Shown here: positions 9,158 to 23,080 of the stretch, piece after piece
How the letters are laid out: every line of letters starts with the position of its first letter
Numbering within the stretch: the stretch's first letter is position 1
Assembly (NCBI GenBank): GCA_036926295.1
Contig: JAVFKF010000015.1
Span: 70,086,501 to 70,150,500, forward strand
Origin: Pachydiplax longipennis
Lineage: Eukaryota; Arthropoda; Insecta; Odonata; Libellulidae
Direction: 5' to 3'
Length of the DNA stretch: 64,000 nucleotides
Translations under genes and position numbers: made by a program
The notes under the pieces: model-generated
Databases searched by the model: none
Seen by the model: the letters and a program-made list of their open reading frames with translations, nothing else
What the model was told of the DNA's origin: nothing

Positions 9158-11430
9158 GGAAGATTTATCTAAAATCTTGCTAAATAAGCCGTTTTCGGAG
9201 CAAATTTTGGCTTATTTATGAAGGTGTTTTCGAAATACTTGCTAAATAAGCCGTTATTAGAGTGAATTTTGGCTTAATTTGGAAGATTTTTTCGAAAATC
9301 TTGCCAAAAAACCGTTTTTGGAGTAAATTTCGTCTTAATTTGGAATATTTTTACGAAAATCTTGCTAAATAAGCTGTTTTCGGAGAGAATTTTGGCTTCA
9401 TTTGTATGATTTTCCGAAAATCTTGCCAAATAAACCGTTTTTGGAGCAAATTTCAGCTTATTTTGGAGGATTCTTCAACAAGTTTGCCAAATTAGCCGTT
9501 TTTGGATCAAATTTCGGCTGAATTTGGAAGATTTTTTAAAAAATCTTGCTAAATAAGCCGTTTTCGTAGGAAATTTCGGCTTCATTTGTATGATTTTCCG
9601 AAAGTCTTGCCAAATAAACCGTTTTCGGAGCAAATTTCGGATTAATTTGGAAGATTTTTACGAAAATCTTGCTAAATAAGCCGTTTTCGAAGCATATTTT
9701 GGCCTGATTTAGAAGATTTTTAGAAAATCTTGCTAAATAAGCCGTTTTCGGAGAAGATTTCGGCTTTTTTTGGAAGATTTTTCAAAAAGGTTGCCAAATT
9801 AGCCGTTTTCGGAGCAAATTTCGGCTTCATTTGTATGATTTTCCGAAAATCTTGCCAAATATACCGTTTTCGGAGCAAATTTCGGATTATTTTGGAAGAT
9901 TTTTTAGAGAATCTTCTCAAATAAGACGTTTATAGAGGAAATTTCGGCTATATTTGGAAGATTTATCTAAAATCTTGCCAAATTAGCCCTTTTTGGATCA
10001 AATTTCGGCTTAATTTGGAAGATTTTTTGGAAAATCTTGCTAAATAAGCCGTTTTCGGAGCAAATTTCGGCTTCATTTGTATGATTTTCCCAAAATCTTG
10101 CCAAATAAACCGTTTTCCGAGAAGATTTCGGCTTATTTTGGAAGATTTTTCAAACATTTTCCAAATTTGCCGTTTTTGGATCAAATTTCGGATTAATTTG
10201 GAAGATTTTTTCGAAAATCTTCTCAAATAAGACATTTATAGAGGAAATTTCGGCTATATTTGGAAGATTTATCTAAAATCTTGCTAAATAAGCCGTTTTC
10301 GGAGCAAATTTTGGCTTATTTTGGAAGGTTTTTTCGAAATACTTGCTGAATAAGCTGTTTTCAGTGTAAATTTTTGCTTATTTGGAAGATTTTTTCGAAA
10401 ATCTTGCAAAATGAACCGTTTTCGGAGTAAATTTCGGCTTAATTTGGAATATTTTTACGAAAATCTTTCTAAATAAGCTGTTTTCGGAGAGAATTTCGGC
10501 TTCATTTGTATGATTTTCCGAAAATCTTGCCAAATAAACCGTTTTTGGAGCAAATTTCGGCTAATTTTGGAAGATTCTTCAACAAGGTTGCCAAATTAGC
10601 CGTTTTTGGATCAAAATTCGGCTCAATTTGGAAGATTTTTTAAAAAATCTTGCTAAATAAGCCGTTTTCGGAGGAAATTTCGGCTTCGTTTGTATGGTTT
10701 TCCGAAAGTCTTGCCAAATAAACCGTTTTCGGAGCAAATTTCGGATTAATTTGGATGATTTTTACGAAAATCTTGCTAAATAAGCCGTTTTCGAAGCAAA
10801 TTTTGGCCTGATTTAGAAGATTTTTAGAAAATCTTGCTAAATAAGCCGTTTTCGGAGAAAATTTCGGCTTTTTTTGGAAGATTTTTCATAAAGTTTGCCA
10901 AATTAGCCGTTTTTGGATCAAATTTCGGCTTAATTTGTAAGATTTTTACGAAAATCTTGCTAAGTAATCCGTTTTCGGAGCAAATTTCGGCTTCATTTGT
11001 ATGATTTTCCGAACATCTTACCAAATAAACCGTTTTCAGAGCAAATTTCGGCTTCATTTGTATGATTTTCCGAAAATCATGCCAAATAAACCGTTTTCGG
11101 AGAAAATTTCGGCTTATTTTGGAAGATTTTTCAAAAATTTTCCAAATTTGCCGTTTTTGGATCAAATTTCGGATTAATTTGGAAGATTTTTTCGAATATC
11201 TTCTCCAATAAGTCATTTATAGAGGAAATTTCGGCTATATTTGTAAGATTTATCTAAAATCTTGCTAAATAAGCCGTTTTCAGAGCAAATTTTGGCTTAT
11301 TTTGGAAGGTTTTTTCGAAATACTTGCTGAATAAGCTGTTTTCAGAGTAAATTTTTGCTTATTTGGAAGATTTCTTCGAAAATCTTGCCAAATAAACCGT
11401 TTTCGGAGTAAATTTCGGCATAATTTGGAA
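9151..11430. repeat. 62-bp satellite, mixed higher-order organisation
   Basis: The satellite continues to the right of the LINE. From 9,151 to about 9,615 it is nearly identical to 2,577-3,043, then the higher-order pattern changes. Monomers of several variant types follow, including one with GGATCAAATT replacing GGAGCAAATT and one with an RNA-like 'TAGAGGAAATTTCGGC' version. Blocks at 10,240-10,500 and 11,230-11,490 match each other at a spacing of about 990 bp. Confidence 0.93.
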
Positions 11431-14400
11431 TATTTTTACGAAAATCTTGCTAAATAAGCCGTTTTCGGAGAGAATTTCGGCTTCATTTGTATGATTTTCC
11501 GAAAATCTTGCCAAATAAACCGTTTTTGGAGCAAATTTCGGCCTATTTTGGAAGATTCTTCAACAAGTTTGCCAAATTAGCCGTTTTTGGATCAAATTTC
11601 GGCTTAATTTGTAAGATTTTTACGAAAATCTTGCTACGTAATCCGTTTTCGGAGCAAATTTCGGCTTCATTTGTATGATTTTTCGAAAATCTTACCAAAT
11701 AAACCGTTTTCAGAGCAAATTTCGGCTTAATTTGGAAGATTTTTTCGAAAATCTTGCTAAATAAGCCGTTTGAGGAGCAAATTTCGGCTTTATTTGGAAG
11801 ATTTTTTTGAAAATCTTCTCAAATAAGACATTTATAGAGGAAATTTCGGCTATATTTGAAAGATTTATCTAAAATCTTGCTAAATAAGCCGTTTTCGGAG
11901 CAAATTTTGGCTTATTTATGAAGGTGTTTTCGAAATACTTGCTAAATTAGCCGTTTTCAGAGTGAATTATGGCTTAAATCGGAAGCTTTTTTCGAAAATC
12001 TTGCCAAAAAACCGTTTTTGGAGTAAATTTCGGCTTAATTTGGAAGATTTTTACGAAAATCTTGCTAAATAAGCCGTTTTCGGAGCAAATTTCGGCTACA
12101 TTTGTATGAATTCCGAAAATCTTGCCAAATAAACCGTTTTTGGAGCAAATTTCGGCTTATTTTGGAAGATTCTTCAAAAAGTTTGCCAAATTTGCCGTTT
12201 TTTGATCAAATTTCGGATTAATTTGGAAGATTTTTTCGAAAATCTTCTCAAATAGGACATTTATAGAGGAAATTTCGGCTATAATTGGAAGATTTATCTA
12301 AAATCTTGCTAAATAAGCCGTTTTCGGAGCAAATTTTGGCTTAATTTGGAAGATTTTTTCGAAAATCTTGCCAAATAAACCGTTTTCGGAGCAAATTTCG
12401 GCTTAATTTGGAAGATTTTTCCGAAAATCTTGCTAAATAAGCCGTTTTAGGAGCAAATTTCGGGTTATTTTGGAAGATTATTCAGAAAATCTTGCCAAAA
12501 AAACCGTTTTTAGACCAAATTTCGGCTTTATTTGGAAGGTTTTTTAGAAAATCTTGCTAAATTAGCCGTTTTCGTAGCAAATTTCGGCTTTTTTTGGAAG
12601 TTTTTTCATAAAGTTTGCCAAATTAGCCGTTTTTGGATCAAATATCGGCTTAATTTGGAAGTTTTTTTCGAAAATCTTCTCAAATAAGTCATTTATAGAG
12701 GAAATTTCGGCTATATTTGGAAGATTTATCTAAAATCTTGCTAAATAAGCTGTTTTCGAAGCAAATTTTGGCTTATTTTGGAAGATTTTTTCGAAATTCT
12801 TGCCAAATAAACCGTTTTTTGAGAAAATTTCGGCTTCATTTGTATGATTTTCGGAAAATCTTACCAAATAAACCGTTTTCGGAGTAAATTTCGGCTTATT
12901 TTGGAATATTTTTGCGAAAATCTTGCTAAATAAGCCGTTTTCGGAGAGAATTTCGGCTTCATTTGTATGATTTTCCGAAAATCTTGCCAAATAAACCGTT
13001 TTCGGAGAAAATTTCGGCTATATTTGGAAGATTTATCTAAAATCTTGCTAAATAAGCCGTTTTCGGAGCAAATTTTGGCTTATTTATGAAGGTGTTTTCG
13101 AAATACTTGCTAAATAAGCCGTTTTCAGAGTGAATTTTGGCTTAAATCGGAAGCTTTTTTCGAAAATCTTGCTAAAAAACCGTTTTTGGAGTAAATTTCG
13201 GCTTAATTTGGAAGATTTTTACGAAAATCTTGCTAAATAAGCCGTTTTCTGAGAAAATTTCGGCTTCATTTGTATGAATTCCGAAAATCTTGCCAAATAA
13301 ACCGTTTTTGGAGCAAATTTCGGCTTATTTTGGAAGATTCTTCAAAAAGTTTGCCAAATTTGCCGTTTTTTGATCAAATTTCGGATTAATTTGGAAGATT
13401 TTTTCGAAAATCTTCTCAAATAGGACATTTATAGAGGAAATTTCGGCTATAATTGGAAGATTTATCTAAAATCTTGCTAAATAAGCCGTTTTCGGAGCAA
13501 ATTTTGGCTTAATTTGGAAGATTTTTTCGAAAATCTTGCCAAATAAACCGTTTTCGGAGCAAATTTCGGCTTAATTTGGAAGATTTTTCCGAAAATCTTG
13601 CTAAATAAGCCGTTTTAGGAGCAAATTTCGGGTTATTTTGGAAGATTATTCAGAAAATCTTGCCAAAAAAACCGTTTTTAGACCAAATTTCGGCTTTATT
13701 TGGAAGGTTTTTTAGAAAATCTTGCTAAATTAGCCGTTTTCGTAGCAAATTTCGGCTTTTTTTGGAAGTTTTTTCATAAAGTTTGCCAAATTAGCCGTTT
13801 TTGGATCAAATATCGGCTTAATTTGGAAGTTTTTTTCGAAAATCTTCTCAAATAAGTCATTTATAGAGGAAATTTCGGCTATATTTGGAAGATTTATCTA
13901 AAATCTTGCTAAATAAGCTGTTTTCGAAGCAAATTTTGGCTTATTTTGGAAGATTTTTTCGAAATTCTTGCCAAATAAACCGTTTTTTGAGAAAATTTCG
14001 GCTTCATTTGTATGATTTTCGGAAAATCTTACCAAATAAACCGTTTTCGGAGCAAATTTCGGATTATTTTGGAAGATTTTTCAAAAATTTTGGAAAATTA
14101 GCCGTTTTTGGATCAAATTACGGATTAATTTGGAAGATTTTTTAGAGAATCTTCTCAAATAAGACGGTTATAGAGGAAATTTCGGCTATATTTGGAAGAT
14201 TTATCTAAAATCTTGCCAAATTAGCCGTTTTTGGATCAAATTTCGGCTTAATTTGGAAGGTTTTGGAAAATCTTGCTAAATAAGCCGTTTTCGGAGCAAA
14301 TTTCGGCTTCATTTGTATGATTTTCCCAAAATCTTGCCAAAGAAACCGTTTTCGGAGAAGATTTCGGCTTATTTTGGAAGATTTTTCAAAAATTTTACAA

Positions 14401-17400
14401 ATTTGCCGTTTTTGGATCAAATTTTGGCTTATTTTGGAAGGTTTTTTCGAAATACTTGCTGAATAAGCTGTTTTCAGTGTAAATTTTTGCTTATTTGGAA
14501 GATTTTTTCGAAAATCTTACCAAATAAACCGTTTTCGGAGTAAATTTCGGCTTATTTTGGAATATTTTTGCGAAAATCTTGCTAAATAAGCCGTTTTCGG
14601 AGAGAATTTCGGCTTCATTTGTATGATTTTCCGAAAATCTTGCCAAATAAACCGTTTTCGGAGAAAATTTCGGCTATATTTGGAAGATTTATCTAAAATC
14701 TTGCTAAATAAGCCGTTTTCGGAGCAAATTTTGGCTTATTTATGAAGGTGTTTTCGAAATACTTGCTAAATAAGCCGTTTTCAGAGTGAATTTTGGCTTA
14801 AATCGGAAGCTTTTTTCGAAAATCTTGCTAAAAAACCGTTTTTGGAGTAAATTTCGGCTTAATTTGGAAGATTTTTACGAAAATCTTGCTAAATAAGCCG
14901 TTTTCTGAGAAAATTTCGGCTTCATTTGTATGAATTCCGAAAATCTTGCCAAATAAACCGTTTTTGGAGCAAATTTCGGCTTATTTTGGAAGATTCTTCA
15001 AAAAGTTTGCCAAATTTGCCGTTTTTTGATCAAATTTCGGATTAATTTGGAAGATTTTTTCGAAAATCTTCTCAAATAGGACATTTATAGAGGAAGTTTC
15101 GGCTATAATTGGAAGATTTATCTAAAATCTTGCTAAATAAGCCGTTTTCGGAGCAAATTTTGGCTTAATTTGGAAGATTTTTTCGAAAATCTTGCCAAAT
15201 AAACCATTTTCGGAGCAAATTTCGGCTTAATTTGGAAGATTTTTCCGAAAATCTTGCCAAAAAAACCGTTTTTAGACCAAATTTCGGCTTTATTTGGAAG
15301 GTTTTTTAGAAAATCTTGCTAAATTAGCCGTTTTTGGATCAAATTACGGATTAATTTGGAAGATTTTTTAGAGAATCTTCTCAAATAAGACGGTTATAGA
15401 GGAAATTTCGGCTATATTTGGAAGATTTATCTAAAATCTTGCCAAATTAGCCGTTTTTGGATCAAATTTCGGCTTAATTTGGAAGATTTTTTGGAAAATC
15501 TTGCTAAATAAGCCGTTTTCGGAGCAAATTTCGGCTTCATTTGTATGATTTTCCCAAAATCTTGCCAAAGAAACCGTTTTCGGAGAAGATTTCGGCTTAT
15601 TTTGGAAGATTTTTCAAAAATTTTACAAATTTGCCGTTTTTGGATCAAATTTCGGATTAATTTGGAAGATTTTTTCGAAAATCTTCTCAAATAAGACATT
15701 TATATAGGAAATTTCGGCTATATTTGGAAGATTTATCTAAAATCTTGCTAAATAAGCCGTTTTCGGAGCAAATTTTGGCTTATTTTGGAATATTTTTACG
15801 AAAATCTTGCTAAATAAGCCGTTTTCGGAGAGAATTTCGGCTTCATTTGTATGATTTTCCGAAAATCTTGCCAAATAAACCGTTTCTGGAGCAAATTTCG
15901 GCTTATTTTGGAAGATTCTTCAACAAGTTTGCCAAATTAGCCGTTTTTGGATCAAATTTCGGCTCAATTTGGAAGATTTTTTAAAAAATCTTGCTAAATA
16001 AGCCGTTTTCGGAGGAAATTTCGGCTTCATTTGTATGATTTTCCGAAAGTCTTGCCAAATAAACCGTTTTCGGAGAAAATTTCGGCTTAATTTGTAAAAT
16101 TTTTACGAAAATCTTGCTAAGTATTCCGTTTTCGGAGCAAATTTTGGCTTCATTTGTATGATATTCCGAAAATCTTACCAAATAAACCGTTTTCAGAGCA
16201 AATTTCGGCTTAATTTGGAAGATTTTTTCGAAAATCTTGCCAAATAAACCGTTTTCGGAGTAAATTTCGGCTTAATTTGGAATATTTTTACGAAAATCTT
16301 GCTAAATAAGCCGTTTTCGGAGAGAATTTCGGCTTCATTTGTATGATTTTCCGAAAATCTTGCCAAATAAACCGTTTCGGAGCAAATTTCGGCTTCATTT
16401 GTATGATTTTCCGAAAATCTTGCCAAATAAACCGTTTTCGGAGCAATTTTCGGCTTATTTTGGAAGATTCATCAAAAATTTTCCCATATTAGCCGTTTTC
16501 GGAGCAAATTTCGGCTTCATTTGTATGATTTTCCCAAAATCTTACCAAAGAAACCGTTTTCGGGGAAATTTCGGCTTATTTTGGAAGATTTTTCAAAAAT
16601 TTGCCAAATTTGCCGTTTTTGGATGAAATTTCGGATTAAGTTGGAAGATTTTTTCGAAAATCTTCACAAATAAGACATTTATAGAGGAAATTTCGGCTAT
16701 ATTTGGAAGATTTATCTAAAATCTTGCTAAATAAGCCGTTTTCGGAGCAAATTCGGCTTCATTTGTATGATTTTCCAAAAATCTTGCCAAATAAACCGTT
16801 TTCAGAGTAAATTTCGGCTTAATTTGGAAGATTTTTTCGAAAATCTTCCTAAATAAGCCGTTTTCGGAGCAAATTTCGGCTTCATTTGTATGATTTTCCG
16901 AAAATCTTGCCAAATAAACCATTTCGGAGCAAATTTCGGCTTCATTTGTATGATTTTCCGAAAATCTTGCAAAATAAACCGTTTTCGGAGCAAATTTCGG
17001 CTTATTTTGGAAGATTCTTCAAAAAGTTTGCCATATTAGCCGTTTTCGGAGCAAATTTCGGCTTCATTTGTATGATTTTCCCAAAATCTTACCAAATAAA
17101 CCGTTTTCGGAGAAAATTTCGGCTTATTTTGGAAGATTTTTCAAAAATTTGCCAAATTTGCCGTTTTTGGATGAAATTTCGGATTAATTTGGAAGATTTT
17201 TTCGAAAATCTTCTCAAATAAGACATCTATAGAGGAAATTTCGGCTATATTTGGAAGATTTATCTAAAATCTTCCTAAATAAGCCGTTTTCGGAGCAAAT
17301 TTTGGCTTATTTATGAAGGTGTTTTCGAAATACTTGCTAAATAAGCCGTTTTCAGAGTAAATTTTGGCTTAATTTGGAAGATTTTTTCGAAAATCTTGCC

Positions 17401-18175
17401 AAATAAACCGTTTTCGGAGCAAATTTCGGCTTATTTTGGAAGATTCTTCAAAAGGTTTGCCATATAAGCCGTTTTGGATCAAATTTCGGATTAATTTGGA
17501 AGATTTTTTCGAAAATCTTCTCAAATAAGACATTTATAGAGGAAATTTCGGTTATATTTGGAAGATTTATCTAAAATCTTGCAAAATAAGCGGTTTTCAG
17601 AGCATTTTCCCCTTAATTTGGAGGATTTTCCGAAATTCTTGACAAATAAGCCGTTTTCGGAGCAAATTTCGGCTTAATTTAGAAGAATTTTTCGAAAATC
17701 TTGCTAAATAAGCCGTTTTCAGAGCAAATTTCGGCTTTATTTGGAAGATTTTTTCGAAAATCTTCTCAAATAAGACGTTTATAGAGGAAATTTCGGCTAT
17801 ATTTGGAAGATTTATCTAAAATCTTGCAAAATAAACCGTTTTCGGAGAAAATTTCGGCTTACTTTGGAAGATTTTTCAAAAATTTGCCAAATTTGCCGTT
17901 TTTGGATCAAATTTCGGATTAATTTGGAAGATTTTTTCGAAAATCTTCTCAAATAAGACATTTATAGAGGAAATTTCGGCTAAATTTGGAAGATTTATCT
18001 AAAATCTTGCTAAATAAGCCGTTTTCGGAGCAAATTTTGGCTTAATTGGATGATTTTCCAAAATTCTTGGCAAATAAACCGTTTTCGGAGCAAATTTTGA
18101 ATTAAACTGGAAGATTTGTTAAAACTCTTGCTAAATAAGCTGTTATTGGAGTAAATTTCGCCTTATATTGGAATA
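11430..18175. repeat. 62-bp satellite, large block A (about 6.7 kb)
   Basis: Block A of a large duplication within the array. Sequence from about 11,439 recurs from about 18,182 (offset about 6,743 bp), including the rare variant at 11,487-11,678 that recurs at 18,230-18,421. Inside it are shorter tandem copies of its own, for example the variant segment at 12,841 recurs at 14,011 (about 1,170 bp), and 14,190 recurs at 15,420. Confidence 0.9.
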
Positions 18176-21100
18176 TTTTTACGAAAATCTTGCTAAATAA
18201 GCCGTTTTCGGAGAGAATTTCGGCTTCATTTGTATGATTTTCCGAAAATCTTGCCAAATAAACCGTTTTTGGAGCAAATTTCGGCCTATTTTGGAATATT
18301 CTTCAACAAGTTTGCCAAATTAGCCGTTTTTGGATCAAATTTCGGCTTAATTTGTAAGATTTTTACGAAAATCTTGCTACGTAATCCGTTTTCGGAGCAA
18401 ATTTCGGCTTCATTTGTATGATTTTTCGAAAATCTTACCAAATAAACCGTTTTCAGAGCAAATTTCGGCTTAATTTGGAAGATTTTTTCGAAAATCTTGC
18501 TAAATAAGCCGTTTGAGGAGCAAATTTCGGCTTTATTTGGAAGATTTTTTTTAAAATCTTCTCAAATAAGACATTTATAGAGGAAATTTCGGCTATATTT
18601 GGAAGATTTATCTAAAATCTTGCTAAATAAGCCGTTTTCGGAGCAAATTTTGGCTTATTTATGAAGGTGTTTTCGAAATACTTGCTAAATAAGCCGTTTT
18701 CAGAGTGAATTTTGGCTTAAATCGGAAGCTTTTTTCGAAAATCTTGCCAAAAAACCGTTTTTGGAGTAAATTTCGGCTTAAGTTGGAAGATTTTTACGAA
18801 AATCTTGCTAAATAAGCCGTTTTCGGAGCAAATTTCGGCTTCATTTGTATGAATTCCGAAAATCTTGCCAAATAAACCGTTTTTGGAGCAAATTTCGGCT
18901 TATTTTGGAAGATTCTTCAAAAAGTTTGCCAAATTTGCCGTTTTTTGATCAAATTTCGGATTAATTTGGAAGATTTTTTCGAAAATCTTCTCAAATAGGA
19001 CATTTATAGAGGAAATTTCGGCTATAATTGGAAGATTTATCTAAAATCTTGCTAAATAAGCCGTTTTCGGAGCAAATTTCGGCTTAATTTGGAAGATTTT
19101 TCCGAAAATCTTGCTAAATAAGCCGTTTTAGGAGCAAATTTCGGGTTATTTTGGAAGATTATTCAGAAAATCTTGCCAAAAAAACAGTTTTTAGACCAAA
19201 TTTCGGCTTTATTTGGAAGGTTTTTTAGAAAATCTTGCTAAATTAGCCGTTTTCGTAGCAAATTTCGGCTTTTTTTGGAAGATTTTTCATAAAGTTTGCC
19301 AAATTAGCCGTTTTTGGATCAAATATCGGCTTAATTTGGAAGTTTTTTTCGAAAATCTTCTCAAATAAGTCATTTATAGAGGAAATTTCGGCTATATTTG
19401 GAAGATTTATCTAAAATCTTGCTAAATAAGCTGTTTTCGAAGCAAATTTTGGCTTATTTTGGAAGATTTTTTCGAAATTCTTGCCAAATAAACCGTTTTT
19501 TGAGAAAATTTCGGCTTTATTTGTATGATTTTCCGAAAATCTTACCAAATAAACCGTTTTCGGAGCAAATTTCGGATTATTTTGGAAGATTTTTCAAAAA
19601 TTTTGCAAAATTAGCCGTTTTTGGATCAAATTACGGATTAATTTGGAAGATTTTTTAGAGAATCTTCTCAAATAAGACGGTTATAGAGGAAATTTCGGCT
19701 ATATTTGGAAGATTTATCTAAAATCTTGCCAAATTAGCCGTTTTTGGATCAAATTTCGGCTTAATTTGGAAGATTTTTTGGAAAATCTTGCTAAATAAGC
19801 CGTTTTCGGAGCAAATTTCGGCTTCATTTGTATGATTTTCCCAAAATCTTGCCAAAGAAACCGTTTTCGGAGAAGATTTCGGCTTATATTGGAAGATTTT
19901 TCAAAAATTTTACAAATTTGCCGTTTTTGGATCAAATTTTGGCTTATTTTGGAAGGTTTTTTCGAAATACTTGCTGAATAAGCTGTTTTCAGTGTAAATT
20001 TTTGCTTATTTGGAAGATTTTTTCGAAAATCCTACCAAATAAACCGTTTTCGGAGTAAATTTCGGCTTATTTTGGAATATTTTTACGAAAATCTTGCTAA
20101 ATAAGCCGTTTTCGGAGAGAATTTCGGCTTCATTTGTATGATTTTCCGAAATCCTTGCCAAATAAACCGTTTCCGGAGAAAATTTCGGCTATATTTGGAA
20201 GATTTATCTAAAATCTTGCTAAATAAGCCGTTTTCGGAGCAAATTTTGGCTTATTTATGAAGGTGTTTTCGAAATACTTGCTAAATAAGCCGTTTTCAGA
20301 GTGAATTTTGGCTTAAATCGGAAGCTTTTTTCGAAAATCTTGCCAAAAAACCGTTTTTGGAGTAAATTTCGGCTTAATTTGGAAGATTTTTACGAAAATC
20401 TTGCTAAATAAGCCGTTTTCGGAGCAAATTTCGGCTTCATTTGTATGAATTCCGAAAATCTTGCCAAATAAACCGTTTTTGGAGCAAATTTCGGCTTATT
20501 TTGGAAGATTCTTCAAAAAGTTTGCCAAATTTGCCGTTTTTTGATCAAATTTCGGATTAATTTGGAAGATTTTTTCGAAAATCTTCTCAAATAGGACATT
20601 TATAGAGGAAGTTTCGGCTATAATTGGAAGATTTATCTAAAATCTTGCTAAATAAGCCGTTTTCGGAGCAAATTTTGGCTTAATTTGGAAGATTTTTTCG
20701 AAAATCTTGCCAAATAAACCATTTTCGGAGCAAATTTCGGCTTAATTTGGAAGATTTTTCCGAAAATCTTGCCAAAAAAACCGTTTTTAGACCAAATTTC
20801 GGCTTTATTTGGAAGGTTTTTTAGAAAATCTTGCTAAATTAGCCGTTTTCGGAGCAAATTTCGGCTTTTTTTGGAAGATTTTTCAAAAATTTTACAAATT
20901 TGCCGTTTTTGGATCAAATTTCGGATTAATTTGGAAGATTTTTTCGAAAATCTTCTCAAATAAGACATTTATATAGGAAATTTCGGCTATATTTGGAAGA
21001 TTTATCTAAAATCTTGCTAAATAAGCCGTTTTCGGAGCAAATTTTGGCTTATTTTGGAATATTTTTACGAAAATCTTGCTAAATAAGCCGTTTTCGGAGA

Positions 21101-23080
21101 GAATTTCGGCTTCATTTGTATGATTTTCCGAAAATCTTGCCAAATAAACCGTTTTTGGAGCAAATTTCGGCTTATTTTGGAAGATTCTTCAACAAGTTTG
21201 CCAAATTAGCCGTTTTTGGATCAAATTTCGGCTCAATTTGGAAGATTTTTTAAAAAATCTTGCTAAATAAGCCGTTTTCGGAGGAAATTTCGGCTTCATT
21301 TGTATGATTTTCCGAAAGTCTTGCCAAATAAACCGTTTTCGGAGAAAATTTCGGCTTAATTTGTAAGATTTTTACGAAAATCTTGCTAAGTATTCCGTTT
21401 TCGGAGCAAATTTTGGCTTCATTTGTATGCTATTCCGAAAATCTTACCAAATAAACCGTTTTCAGAGCAAATTTCGGCTTAATTTGGAAGATTTTTTCGA
21501 AAATCTTGCCAAATAAACCGTTTTCGGAGTAAATTTCGGCTTAATTTGGAATATTTTTACGAAAATCTTCCTAAATAAGCCGTTTTCGGAGCAAAATTCG
21601 GCTTCATTTGTATGATTTTCCGAAAATCTTGCCAAATAAACCGTTTTCAGAGTAAATTTCGGCTTAATTTGGAAGATTTTTTCGAAAATCTTCCTAAATA
21701 AGCCGTTTTCGGAGCAAATTTCGGCTTCATTTGTATGATTTTCCGAAAATCTTGCCAAATAAACCGTTTCGGAGCAAATTTCTGCTTCATTTATATGATT
21801 TTCCGAAAATCTTGCAAAATAAACCGTTTTCGGAGCAAATTTCGGCTTATTTTGGAAGATTCTTCAAAAAGTTTGCCATATTAGCCGTTTTCGGAGCAAA
21901 TTTCGGCTTCATTTGTATGATTTTCCCAAAATCTTACCAAATAAACCGTTTTCGGAGAAAATTTCGGCTTATTTTGGAAGATTTTTCAAAAATTTGCCAA
22001 ATTTGCCGTTTTTGGATGAAATTTCGGATTAATTTGGAAGATTTTTTCGAAAATCTTCTCAAATAAGACATCTATAGAGGAAATTTCGGCTATATTTGGA
22101 AGATTTATCTAAAATCTTCCTAAATAAGCCGTTTTCGGAGCAAATTTTGGCTTATTTATGAAGGTGTTTTCGAAATACTTGCTAAATAAGCCGTTTTCAG
22201 AGTAAATTTTGGCTTAATTTGGAAGATTTTTTCGAAAATCTTGCCAAATAAACCGTTTTCGGAGCAAATTTCGGCTTATTTTGGAAGATTCTTCAAAAGG
22301 TTTGCCATATAAGCCGTTTTGGATCAAATTTCGGATTAATTTGGAAGATTTTTTCGAAAATCTTCTCAAATAAGACATTTATAGAGGAAATTTCGGCTAT
22401 ATTTGGAAGATTTATCTAAAATCTTGCAAAATAAGCGGTTTTCAGAGCATTTTCCCCTTAATTTGGAGGATTTTCCGAAATTCTTGACAAATAAGCCGTT
22501 TTCGGAGCAAATTTCGGCTTAATTTAGAAGAATTTTTCGAAAATCTTGCTAAATAAGCCGTTTTCAGAGCAAATTTCGGCTTTATTTGGAAGATTTTTTC
22601 GAAAATCTTCTCAAATAAGACGTTTATAGAGGAAATTTCGGCTATATTTGGAAGATTTATCTAAAATCTTGCTAAATAAGCCGTTTTCGGAGCAAATTTC
22701 GGCTTCATTTGTATGATTTTCCCAAAATCTTGCAAAATAAACCGTTTTCGGAGAAAATTTCGGCTTACTTTGGAAGATTTTTCAAAAATTTGCCAAATTT
22801 GCCGTTTTTGGATCAAATTTCGGATTAATTTGGAAGATTTTTTCGAAAATCTTCTCAAATAAGACATTTATAGAGGAAATTTCGGCTAAATTTGGAAGAT
22901 TTATCTAAAATCTTGCTAAATAAGCCGTTTTCGGAGCAAATTTTGGCTTAATTGGATGATTTTCCAAAATTCTTGGCAAATAAACCGTTTTCGGAGCAAA
23001 TTTTGAATTAAACTGGAAGATTTCTTAAAACTCTTGCTAAATAAGCTGTTATTGGAGTAAATTTCGCCTTATATTGGAAT
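18176..23080. repeat. 62-bp satellite, large block B (about 4.9 kb)
   Basis: Block B begins like block A (18,182 matches 11,439) and ends like block A: the odd variant starting at 18,091 recurs at 22,997, offset about 4,906 bp. Block B lacks some of the internal copies present in A, so it is about 1.8 kb shorter. Both ends therefore align to A with an internal deletion in B or internal amplification in A. Confidence 0.88.
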
